From Spirochaetales bacterium (lineage in GTDB: Bacteria > Spirochaetota > Spirochaetia > DSM-27196 > PWMO01), in assembly GCA_007123465.1 (NCBI GenBank), contig SKLB01000216.1:1-17236 (forward strand): a stretch of DNA of 17,236 nt, written 5' to 3'. Of this stretch, positions 1-6,556 are shown piece by piece (the first letter of the stretch is position 1; each line of letters starts with the position of its first letter). The position numbers and the translations under genes were made by a program. The notes under the pieces are model-generated. The model searched no databases and was not told the origin of the DNA. It saw only the letters and a list, made by a program, of their open reading frames with translations.

Positions 1-497
1 AGTTTGGCGACTGCGCGGTTACACGCAGCTCGGATGTGCTGAGTATCCGCACCTTTGCCGATGATGTCGATCCGCAGGAGCAGGAGCGCCGCCTGCGCGA
101 AGCCACCATCTTTCTGACCAACGGTTTTGTCAAACTGAACCAGACGCTGACAATGCCGGACGGGAACATCGAACACTTCACCCTGCGGTCAATGGTGCAG
201 TACATTGCGCGCAAGAACTCGGTCACGCAGACGCTGGCGCGCCAGCTTATCGATGACTACCTGCAGATGGTCGAGGCCGGCGCGCTGCTGGGTGAACGCG
301 CGCCGCTGGGCCGTATCGGGCGGCTCTACTACGGTGTGCGCCCGCCACAGAAGGCGCGTGTCGGACGCAACCCGGCTAACGGTGACGAAATCACTATCCC
401 GGCCAAAGCGGCCACCGCGGTGCCGCGCATCAAGTTCAGCAGCTACCTCAAACAGCGTACCGCCGCGCTACCGGTGGACGATCAGCAGCAGCTGTAG
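1..497 (+). CDS. HU/IHF-like DNA-binding protein, 5' end outside window
   Basis: The reading frame is open from the first complete codon at position 3 to the TAG at 495-497, so 164 residues are visible and the true start lies upstream. A GTG at 36 could start translation, but I see no convincing ribosome binding site there. The last ~100 residues look like an HU/IHF fold: a helical segment (FTLRSMVQYIARKNSVTQ...), a GRIGRLYYGVRPP stretch where HU has its first beta strands, then VGRNPANGDEITIPA, which matches the HU signature GRNPxTGEEIxIPA, and a closing helix. HU-family proteins bind and bend DNA, usually as dimers. About 60 residues before this domain have no counterpart in classical ~90-residue HU, so this is an extended member or a fusion. 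It converges on the glycerate kinase gene with a 16-base gap. The fold is fairly sure; the specific role is unknown. Confidence 0.75.
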   Translation, partial: FGDCAVTRSSDVLSIRTFADDVDPQEQERRLREATIFLTNGFVKLNQTLTMPDGNIEHFTLRSMVQYIARKNSVTQTLARQLIDDYLQMVEAGALLGERAPLGRIGRLYYGVRPPQKARVGRNPANGDEITIPAKAATAVPRIKFSSYLKQRTAALPVDDQQQL

Positions 498-512
498 CCG
501 CGTTGTGCGCGG
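498..512. terminator. short GC hairpin between convergent stop codons
   Basis: The 16 bases between the stop codon of the HU-like gene and that of the glycerate kinase gene contain CCGCG, the loop TTGTG, and CGCGG. This is a perfect 5-bp GC stem with a 5-base loop, readable on both strands. No run of T follows on either side, so it is not a textbook intrinsic terminator. It may help end or protect both convergent transcripts. The stem is short enough to be chance. Confidence 0.3.
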
Positions 513-513
513 G

Positions 514-1866
514 TCACTCAACCAGCAGGATCTGCAGATCGCAGACGTTGGTGTTGGTGGGGCCGGTTTTGTAGAGCGCACCGAGACTGTCAAAAAAGTG
601 ATACGAGTCGTTGTCGGCCAGGAAACGTGCGATCGACAGTTCGGCAGCCGCGGCCTTCTCGGCCAGCGATGGTGATGCGAACGCACCGGCTGCGTCGGTT
701 GGACCGTCGCTGCCGTCGGTGGCGGTTGAGAGAAAGGTGACGCCGCTGAACGCGTGGCGTCGTGCATCAACCTCGGCCAGAAACGCCAGCGCCATCTCCT
801 GATTGCGTCCGCCCTTGCCCGCCCCGTGCAGCGTGACGGTAGTCTCTCCGCCGGCCAGCACGCAGGCCGGTCTGGATAGCGGCACCTCCGAGCGGACCAG
901 ATCCCGGGCAACCGCAGCAAACAGCCTGGCAATCTCGCGCGCCTCACCGGTGAGCTGCGAGGTCAGCACCAGCGTGTTGTAGCCCAACTCTTCGGCCTTA
1001 CGGCGCGCCGCATCCAGCGCCAGCGCGTTGGTTCCAATCAGCACGTTGTGCACCCGCTCAAACACCTCATCGCCCGGTTTTGGAGTCTCTGCAATATCAC
1101 CGTCACACCCTGCCTCGAGAGCTCGCCGCACCCGGTCGGGCAGCCGGCCGGCTATGCGGTATTTCTCAGCGATACGCCAGGCGTCCTGGAAGGTTGTGGG
1201 ATCGCCACTGGTCAGCCCCGAAGCGATGCTTTCCAGCTCATCACCCACTACATCGGAGAGGATCAGGCTGACTGTGGTTGCCGGGTAAGCGGCGCGGCAG
1301 AATCTGCCGCCTGAGACCGCCGAGATATGCTTGCGAATGCAGTTGATCTCCTGGATCGGTGTCCCGGCCTGCAGCAGCAGTTCCGTGGTCTGCTGAGTGT
1401 CCTCCAGCGTAACCTCACTACCGGCCACCTGGGCCGGTAGCGTCAGCAGCGCAGACCCTCCGCCGGAAATCAGCACCAGGCAGAGCGTCTTGTCGCTGGC
1501 CGCCTGCGCCATTTGCACAATGCGCCGCGCGGCGGCTACGCCGTTTTCGTCGGGAACCGGGTGGCCGGCCTGCTGCAACTCGATGCGCTCGAGTTCGCGC
1601 ACGTGATCGTACTTGACCACAATCAGTCCGTCATCGATGCGCTCGCCGAGCACCTGCTCGACACCAAGCGCCATTGACGCGGTTGCCTTGCCGGCACCCA
1701 GCACAATGATGCGATCATAACGCGATAGATCAAACGAGAGCCGTTGCTTCTCGGTGTTGATATTGAGCGTGTCGCCGTCCAGCGTCAGGCAATCGGTGAC
1801 CATCCGCACCGGGTCAACCCGTTCCAGTGCCGCCGCTGCAATAGCGTGCGCCGCCTGCTGATTCAT
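514..1866 (-). CDS. gckA: glycerate 2-kinase (MOFRL family)
   Basis: This encodes a cytoplasmic kinase that phosphorylates D-glycerate, in this family at the 2-hydroxyl, feeding 2-phosphoglycerate into lower glycolysis. The 450-residue length fits the family. The N-terminal DUF4147 part covers about residues 8-240, with GAGK at 57-60 (probable catalytic lysine 60), GHPVPDENG at 101-109, SGGGSALL at 134-141 and SDVVGD at 204-209. The C-terminal MOFRL domain has GGETTV at 339-344, GRNQEMAL at 353-360 and ATDGSDGPTD at 382-391. I chose the ATG at 1866, which has a G-rich SD-like run about 8 bases upstream. A GTG at 1893 would add nine residues that do not look like family sequence. Older annotations call such proteins hydroxypyruvate reductase (TtuD), which the domain content does not support. 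It is divergent from the TCA operon, and a functional link through 2-phosphoglycerate supply is only inference. Confidence 0.9.
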   Translation of the reverse strand: MNQQAAHAIAAAALERVDPVRMVTDCLTLDGDTLNINTEKQRLSFDLSRYDRIIVLGAGKATASMALGVEQVLGERIDDGLIVVKYDHVRELERIELQQAGHPVPDENGVAAARRIVQMAQAASDKTLCLVLISGGGSALLTLPAQVAGSEVTLEDTQQTTELLLQAGTPIQEINCIRKHISAVSGGRFCRAAYPATTVSLILSDVVGDELESIASGLTSGDPTTFQDAWRIAEKYRIAGRLPDRVRRALEAGCDGDIAETPKPGDEVFERVHNVLIGTNALALDAARRKAEELGYNTLVLTSQLTGEAREIARLFAAVARDLVRSEVPLSRPACVLAGGETTVTLHGAGKGGRNQEMALAFLAEVDARRHAFSGVTFLSTATDGSDGPTDAAGAFASPSLAEKAAAAELSIARFLADNDSYHFFDSLGALYKTGPTNTNVCDLQILLVE

Positions 1867-1900
1867 AGTAAAGCCCCCCGCCGAGTGTAGCACGCGCGGC

Positions 1901-1929
1901 TTTCCAATTCCCGACTTTTGTGCTATATT
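1901..1929 (+). promoter_or_regulatory. predicted sigma-70 promoter of the sdhA-gltA operon
   Basis: A -35 element TTTCCA (1901-1906, 4 of 6 to consensus) and a -10 element TATATT (1924-1929, 5 of 6) are 17 bases apart. The -10 is preceded by TG plus one base at 1921-1923, an extended -10. Transcription would start near 1936, giving a leader of about 94 bases before sdhA. It is the only strong promoter-like sequence seen upstream of the eight-gene run. I found no equally good promoter for the glycerate kinase gene on the other strand. Confidence 0.6.
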
Positions 1930-1943
1930 TTGCTCGGTTCTAT

Positions 1944-1955
1944 GAATACTTATTC
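1944..1955. promoter_or_regulatory. operator-like palindrome in the sdhA leader
   Basis: GAATA, the spacer CT, and TATTC form a perfect 5-2-5 inverted repeat. It lies about 8 to 20 bases downstream of the predicted transcription start of the operon, where a repressor could block promoter clearance. It does not match the Fnr, Fur or ArcA consensus that I know. It is short, so chance is possible. Confidence 0.25.
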
Positions 1956-2013
1956 CTGCCGCGCGGTGTACGTTTGTCTACGAGTTATTCGGTTCCACAG
2001 CCGGAAACACCCC

Positions 2014-2021
2014 AGAAGGAG
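2014..2021 (+). promoter_or_regulatory. ribosome binding site fixing the GTG start of sdhA
   Basis: AGAAGGAG lies 8 bases before the GTG at 2030. No in-frame ATG occurs nearby, so this site decides the start. Confidence 0.8.
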
Positions 2022-2029
2022 CAATCATT

Positions 2030-3757
2030 GTGACACATGAGTTTGACGCTGTTATCGTGGGCGCCGGAGGGGCCGGACTGTATGCGGCCCTCGAAGCCAG
2101 TAAGACCGCCAGGACCGCCGTTGTTTCCAAGCTCTATCCTACCCGCAGCCACACCGGAGCCGCTCAGGGCGGAATCGGCGCCGCACTGGGCAACGTCGAT
2201 GAAGACAGCCCCGAATGGCACGCCTTCGATACGGTCAAAGGCGGAGACTACCTGGTTGATCAGCAGGCCGCACGCATTCTGGCAGACGAGGCAGTGCAGG
2301 CGGTATACGATCTGGAGAACCGCGGTCTGCCGTTCTCGCGTACCCCGCAAGGCAAGATCGACCAGCGCCGCTTCGGCGGGCATACGCGCAATTTCGGTGA
2401 GGCACCGGTGCACCGTTCGTGTTACGCGGCTGATCGCACCGGCAACATGATACTGCAGACGCTCTACCAGCAGTGCATCAAGAACGATGTCCATTTCTAC
2501 GACGAGTTTCAGGTGGTCGAAGTGATAATGGACGGTACACGCGTGGCGGGTATCGTGACCTTTGAGCTGGAAAGCGGCGAGATCCATGTCTTCAAGGCCA
2601 AGGCGGTTATGTTTGCCACCGGCGGCTTTGGACGCATGTTCAAGATCACCTCCAACGCTCACGCCAACACCGGTGACGGTCCGGCAATTCTGGCGCGCGC
2701 CGGGATTCCGCTGGAAGACATGGAGTTCTTCCAGTTCCACCCTACCGGAATCCGCGGCATGGGCATCCTGATTACCGAGGGGGTGCGCGGCGAGGGCGGA
2801 ATCCTCAAGAACAGCAGCGGCGAGCGCTTCATGGAGCGCTACGCTCCAACGCTGCTGGATCTGGCACCACGTGACATGGTCTCGCGCGCAATTATGACCG
2901 AAGTGCTCGAAGGCCGCGGAATGCGCGGTGACGGAAAGATCGACGACTACGTGATGCTCGACGCCAGCCATCTCGGCCGCGAGACGGTCTACGCCAAGAT
3001 TCCCGATATCGCAGACTTCTGCAAGACCTACCTGGCGATAGACCCCGCCGAGGCGGCAATGCCGGTGCAACCAACCGCGCATTACGCTATGGGCGGCATT
3101 CCTACCAACCTGGACGGCCAGGTCTGCACCGCGGACACTGTCTACGCCGGGCTCTACGCCGCCGGCGAATGCGCCTGTGTTTCGGTTCACGGTGCCAACC
3201 GGCTCGGCACAAACAGCCTGGTTGACCTGGTGGTCTACGGCCGGCGCGCTGGACGCCATATCGCCGACTTTGTGCGCAATGCAGACCACGGCTCGGTGCC
3301 GGCAGACGCCGGCAAGGCCGCGCGCGAGCGAATCACTAGCCTCAAGCAGGGCAAAGGCACCCACCCGGGGCCGCTCTACGAAAAGATGCAGGAAGTGATG
3401 ATGGCCAAGATAGGAGTGTACCGCGAGCAGCGCCAGATGGAAGAGGCTGTTACCGAGATACGGCAGCTGCGAGATGAGTTCAAACAGGTACGCGTGCAGG
3501 ACGGCAGCTCGAACTACAATCAGGAGGTCCTCGGGATCCTGGAGCTGGAGAATCTGCTCGACCTCTCCCTGGTTACCGCTGTTTCGGCGCTCAACCGGAC
3601 CGAAAGCCGGGGCGCTCACTCGCGCAAGGACTTCCCAGAGCGCGACGACAGCGGCTGGCTCAAGCACAGCATGGCATCGCTGGAGGATTCTGATGTATCG
3701 ATCGATTACAAAGCCGTAGACACCAGCATCTGGGAACCCAAACCACGAACCTACTAA
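2030..3757 (+). CDS. sdhA: succinate dehydrogenase flavoprotein subunit
   Basis: This is the catalytic flavoprotein that oxidises succinate to fumarate and passes electrons to SdhB. At 575 residues it is close to the usual length (E. coli 588). The FAD dinucleotide-binding motif GAGGAG is at 11-16, and His41 in SHTGAAQGG is the expected covalent FAD attachment residue. HPTG is at 237-240. Arg281 in PRDMVSRA matches the catalytic proton-shuttle arginine, and His351 in TAHYAMGGIPTN and Arg391 in HGANRLGTNSL match substrate-binding residues. The start is a GTG, preceded by AGAAGGAG at 2014-2021 with an 8-base gap. It is the first gene of the operon and sdhB follows 9 bases later. No sdhC or sdhD anchor gene precedes or follows it. 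Fumarate reductase is the main alternative, but the setting in an oxidative TCA operon and the wording of the motifs favour succinate dehydrogenase. Confidence 0.96.
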   Translation: MTHEFDAVIVGAGGAGLYAALEASKTARTAVVSKLYPTRSHTGAAQGGIGAALGNVDEDSPEWHAFDTVKGGDYLVDQQAARILADEAVQAVYDLENRGLPFSRTPQGKIDQRRFGGHTRNFGEAPVHRSCYAADRTGNMILQTLYQQCIKNDVHFYDEFQVVEVIMDGTRVAGIVTFELESGEIHVFKAKAVMFATGGFGRMFKITSNAHANTGDGPAILARAGIPLEDMEFFQFHPTGIRGMGILITEGVRGEGGILKNSSGERFMERYAPTLLDLAPRDMVSRAIMTEVLEGRGMRGDGKIDDYVMLDASHLGRETVYAKIPDIADFCKTYLAIDPAEAAMPVQPTAHYAMGGIPTNLDGQVCTADTVYAGLYAAGECACVSVHGANRLGTNSLVDLVVYGRRAGRHIADFVRNADHGSVPADAGKAARERITSLKQGKGTHPGPLYEKMQEVMMAKIGVYREQRQMEEAVTEIRQLRDEFKQVRVQDGSSNYNQEVLGILELENLLDLSLVTAVSALNRTESRGAHSRKDFPERDDSGWLKHSMASLEDSDVSIDYKAVDTSIWEPKPRTY

Positions 3758-3761
3758 GGAG
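3756..3761 (+). promoter_or_regulatory. ribosome binding site fixing the start of sdhB
   Basis: AAGGAG overlaps the last two bases of the sdhA stop codon and is followed by ATG at 3767 after 5 bases. The in-frame GTG at 3761 shares a base with this site and so cannot use it. The ATG is therefore preferred. Confidence 0.75.
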
Positions 3762-3766
3762 TGAAC

Positions 3767-4519
3767 ATGCAGATCGCCCTTGAGATACAGCGTTTCAACC
3801 CCGAGACGGACCCGCAACCCAGGCTGCAGACGTTCAACGTGACCGTTGAGCCAACCGATCGTATCCTGGACGCGCTGATGGACATCTCGCGTTACCAGGA
3901 TGGTACGCTGGTGTTTCGCAAGAGCTGCGCCCACGGTGTGTGCGGCTCCGATGCAATGCGCATCAACGGCAAGGAGCGGCTGGCGTGCAAGACGCTGGTG
4001 CAGGACGTTGCCGACGCCGACGGCGACACGGTGCGCATCGAGCCGTTGCGCTATTTGCCGGTCCAGCGCGACCTCATGGTAGACCAGTCGGTGTTCTTCA
4101 CCAAGTTCCGCTCGGTCAAACCGTTCCTTGTTGCTGAAAGCGAGATCGAGGAAAAAGAATACCTGCAGTCACAAGCAGAGCGGGCCGTATTTGATGAAGC
4201 CACCAAGTGCATCAACTGCTCGGCGTGTTACTCCGCGTGCCCGGTGCTGCAGAAGAACCCCGACTTCCTCGGTCCGGCTGCAATAGTTCAGGCGGCGCGC
4301 TTTGTCTTTGACAGCCGCGACAAGGGCCTCGAGGCCAGGCTCGGTGTGCTGGACGATCCCAACGGGGTGTGGCCGTGCGAGAACCACTTCGAGTGCACCC
4401 GGGTCTGCCCGCGCGAGATCAAGATTACCAAGCTGATCAATCTTACCAAGCGAGAGATCAAGAAGTACCGCGCAGCGCGCGGTGAACAGACCGCAGAACC
4501 AGAAGGGGCCAACCAATGA
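3767..4519 (+). CDS. sdhB: succinate dehydrogenase iron-sulfur subunit
   Basis: SdhB carries electrons from the SdhA flavin through three iron-sulfur clusters towards quinone. The 250-residue protein has all ligands in standard spacing. For the [2Fe-2S] cluster these are Cys54, Cys59, Asp62 and Cys74 (SCAHGVCGSDA...LAC). The first cysteine set of the ferredoxin domain is Cys148, 151, 154 and 158, and the last set is Cys204, 210 and 214. Between them these bind the [4Fe-4S] and [3Fe-4S] clusters. The CAHGVCGSDAMRINGKERLAC wording recalls actinobacterial and Thermus SdhB rather than enterobacterial, a judgement from memory. The stop codon overlaps the sucC start as ATGA, so translation is probably coupled. 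The quinone site normally also needs SdhC/SdhD residues, and those genes are not here. Confidence 0.96.
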   Translation: MQIALEIQRFNPETDPQPRLQTFNVTVEPTDRILDALMDISRYQDGTLVFRKSCAHGVCGSDAMRINGKERLACKTLVQDVADADGDTVRIEPLRYLPVQRDLMVDQSVFFTKFRSVKPFLVAESEIEEKEYLQSQAERAVFDEATKCINCSACYSACPVLQKNPDFLGPAAIVQAARFVFDSRDKGLEARLGVLDDPNGVWPCENHFECTRVCPREIKITKLINLTKREIKKYRAARGEQTAEPEGANQ

Positions 4520-5643
4520 AGATCCACGAGTATCAGGCAAAAGAGCTCTTCGCGAGCTATGATATCCCGGTGCAGGACCAGGCGGTTATGACAGAAGCCG
4601 GCGAAGCCCGCGCGGCTGCCGATAAGCTCGGCGGCTTTGTGGTTGTCAAGGCGCAGGTTCTGGTGGGCGGCCGCGGCAAGGCCGGCGGTGTCAAGCTGGC
4701 CCGGTCTGCCGATGAGGCGGTTGACGCCGCGCGCACGATCCTGGGGCTCACGATCGGGGATCTGCCGGTAGAAAAGGTCATGATCGCCCCGGCGGTCGAT
4801 ATCAAGAAAGAGTACTACATGGGTCTGACCCTCGACCGGGCGCGCAAGCAGTTGATACTGATGGTCAGCAAGGCCGGCGGGGTCGATATCGAGGAGCTGG
4901 CGGTTGAGCGCCCCGAGGAGATCCTGCGCTTCCACATCAACCCGCTGGACGGGATCGATGAAACCGGGCTGGAAGCGTGCCTTTCACAAGCCTTTGAAAC
5001 CCCGCGTCTGCTCGAGCAGGCCGGAGACGTGGTGCGCAAGATGTACAAACTCACCATCGAAAAAGACTGTTCACTGGTGGAGATCAATCCCTACGCGCTG
5101 GTGGATGACGACACGCTACTGGCGTTGGACGCCAAGGTCAACTTCGATGACAACGCGCTCTACAAACACGCCGATATCGAAGCGATGAAGAACCCCGAAG
5201 AGTACTCGCAGGACGAGATCGACGCAAAAACCGCAAATCTGAGCTTTGTCAGCATGGACGGCGAAATCGGCTGTATCGTCAACGGCGCGGGACTGGCGAT
5301 GGCTACCATGGACATTATCAAGCTCTACGGCGGGACGCCGGCTAACTTTCTGGACGTTGGCGGAAGCTCCAACCCGGAGAAGGTGCTCAGCGCGCTGCAG
5401 ATCATCACGCGCAACCCGAAGGTCAAAGCGATCCTGATCAACATCTTCGGTGGAATCACGCGCTGCGACGACATTGCCAACGGTATCCTGATGGCGATGA
5501 AGCAGACCGATATCAAGCTGCCGATGGTTATCCGGCTGATTGGCACCAACGAGAAGGAAGGGCGCGCGCTGCTGATGGACGCGGGCTTTGAAGTGGCCGA
5601 AGAGCTCAGCGCGGCGGTAGAAAAAGTTGTATCGGTAGCGTAA
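4516..5643 (+). CDS. sucC: succinyl-CoA synthetase beta subunit
   Basis: With SucD this enzyme converts succinyl-CoA, phosphate and nucleoside diphosphate to succinate, CoA and nucleoside triphosphate. The 375-residue protein opens with the family start MKIHEYQAKELF and an ATP-grasp domain with KAQVLVGGRGKAGGVK at 45-60. VEINPYAL is at 188-195, where Asn191, with Asp205, matches the Mg2+ ligands. The C-terminal ligase domain has GCIVNGAGLAM at 252-262 and NIFGGITRCD at 309-318. The length is slightly below the E. coli protein (388). The ATG overlaps the sdhB stop by four bases (ATGA) and has AGAAGGGG about 7 bases upstream. Whether ATP or GTP is preferred cannot be told from what I see. Confidence 0.96.
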   Translation: MKIHEYQAKELFASYDIPVQDQAVMTEAGEARAAADKLGGFVVVKAQVLVGGRGKAGGVKLARSADEAVDAARTILGLTIGDLPVEKVMIAPAVDIKKEYYMGLTLDRARKQLILMVSKAGGVDIEELAVERPEEILRFHINPLDGIDETGLEACLSQAFETPRLLEQAGDVVRKMYKLTIEKDCSLVEINPYALVDDDTLLALDAKVNFDDNALYKHADIEAMKNPEEYSQDEIDAKTANLSFVSMDGEIGCIVNGAGLAMATMDIIKLYGGTPANFLDVGGSSNPEKVLSALQIITRNPKVKAILINIFGGITRCDDIANGILMAMKQTDIKLPMVIRLIGTNEKEGRALLMDAGFEVAEELSAAVEKVVSVA

Positions 5644-5663
5644 GTACAAGCGAGGCAAACCAG

Positions 5664-6536
5664 ATGAGCATACTGATTGATGAGAAAACACGGGTCATCG
5701 TCCAGGGGATCACCGGCCGCGACGGGTCGTTTCACGCGCGATCCATGGTAGCCGACGGCACTGATATTGTCGGCGGCGTTACACCGGGCAAGGGCGGCCA
5801 GAAGCTCGACGACATCCCGGTCTACAACACGGTTGCCGATTGCATGAAGCAAAGCGGCGTTGACGCAAGCGTGATCTTTGTCCCGGCCAGATTTGCCTCC
5901 GCGGCTATCCGCGAGGCTGCAGACGCCGGCGTGCCGCTGATCATCTGCATCACCGAAGGGCTGCCGGTAGTTGAGATGGTCTCCAACTACCACTACGTGC
6001 AGCGCAGAGGTCTGCGGCTGATCGGACCCAACTGTCCCGGATTGATCTCGCCGGGCAAGTGCAAAATCGGCATTATGCCGGCGCGCATTCACAAGCCGGG
6101 CTCCGTCGGCGTAATATCGCGCAGCGGCACACTGACCTACGAAGTGGTCTACAACCTCACCACCAGCGGCTACGGACAGTCAACCTGCATCGGCATCGGC
6201 GGTGACCCGGTGATAGGCTCCAGCTTCACCGACATGCTCGAGCTGTTTGAGCAGGATCCGGACACCGATTCGGTGATCGTGATCGGCGAGATAGGCGGTG
6301 AGGACGAGGAAGCCGCCGCGGAGTTCATAAAGCATAAGATGAGCAAGCCGGTGGTGGGCTTCATCTCGGGGCGCACCGCGCCTCCGGGCAAGCGCATGGG
6401 ACACGCGGGTGCAATCATTTCCGGTGGCAAGGGTACTCCGGACGCCAAGATAAAGGCGTTCAACGCCGCCGGCGTTCCGGTAGCCGACAAACCGGATCAG
6501 ATTCCGACCCTGTTGCGCAAACAGACCGGTCGTTAA
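5664..6536 (+). CDS. sucD: succinyl-CoA synthetase alpha subunit
   Basis: This is the alpha subunit, carrying the CoA-binding site and the phosphohistidine intermediate. The 290-residue length is standard. The N-terminal Rossmann-like CoA-binding domain has GITGRDGSFH at 15-24 and VGGVTPGKGG just after it. His247 in MGHAGAIISGGKGT is the expected phosphorylated histidine. GPNCPGLISP in the middle is also a family motif. It follows sucC by 20 bases with a modest SD (GAGG, 8 bases before the ATG). Cotranscription with sucC matches the 1:1 subunit ratio the enzyme needs. Confidence 0.96.
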   Translation: MSILIDEKTRVIVQGITGRDGSFHARSMVADGTDIVGGVTPGKGGQKLDDIPVYNTVADCMKQSGVDASVIFVPARFASAAIREAADAGVPLIICITEGLPVVEMVSNYHYVQRRGLRLIGPNCPGLISPGKCKIGIMPARIHKPGSVGVISRSGTLTYEVVYNLTTSGYGQSTCIGIGGDPVIGSSFTDMLELFEQDPDTDSVIVIGEIGGEDEEAAAEFIKHKMSKPVVGFISGRTAPPGKRMGHAGAIISGGKGTPDAKIKAFNAAGVPVADKPDQIPTLLRKQTGR

Positions 6537-6556
6537 CTGCTCAAAGGGGTAGCGCC

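Noticed and set aside
205..675. 156-codon plus-strand frame overlapping the HU-like and glycerate kinase genes
   Set aside because: Its translation is Arg/Ser/Ala-rich, which is typical of an off-frame reading, and it crosses a convergent gene junction.
1867..1893. GTG at 1893 as the glycerate kinase start
   Set aside because: The nine added residues do not look like family sequence and the ATG at 1866 has its own G-rich SD-like run.
1867..1960. A promoter on the minus strand for the glycerate kinase gene
   Set aside because: TACACT and TATAGC candidates exist, but none has a convincing -35 at 16-18 bases.
3761..3766. GTG at 3761 as the sdhB start
   Set aside because: The GTG overlaps the Shine-Dalgarno sequence; the ATG at 3767 has proper spacing and gives family-like cluster positions.
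1985..3934. 649-codon open frame on the minus strand opposite sdhA
   Set aside because: It mirrors the codon bias of sdhA, has no recognisable domain, low-complexity His/Val/Gly-rich composition, and conflicts with a certain gene.
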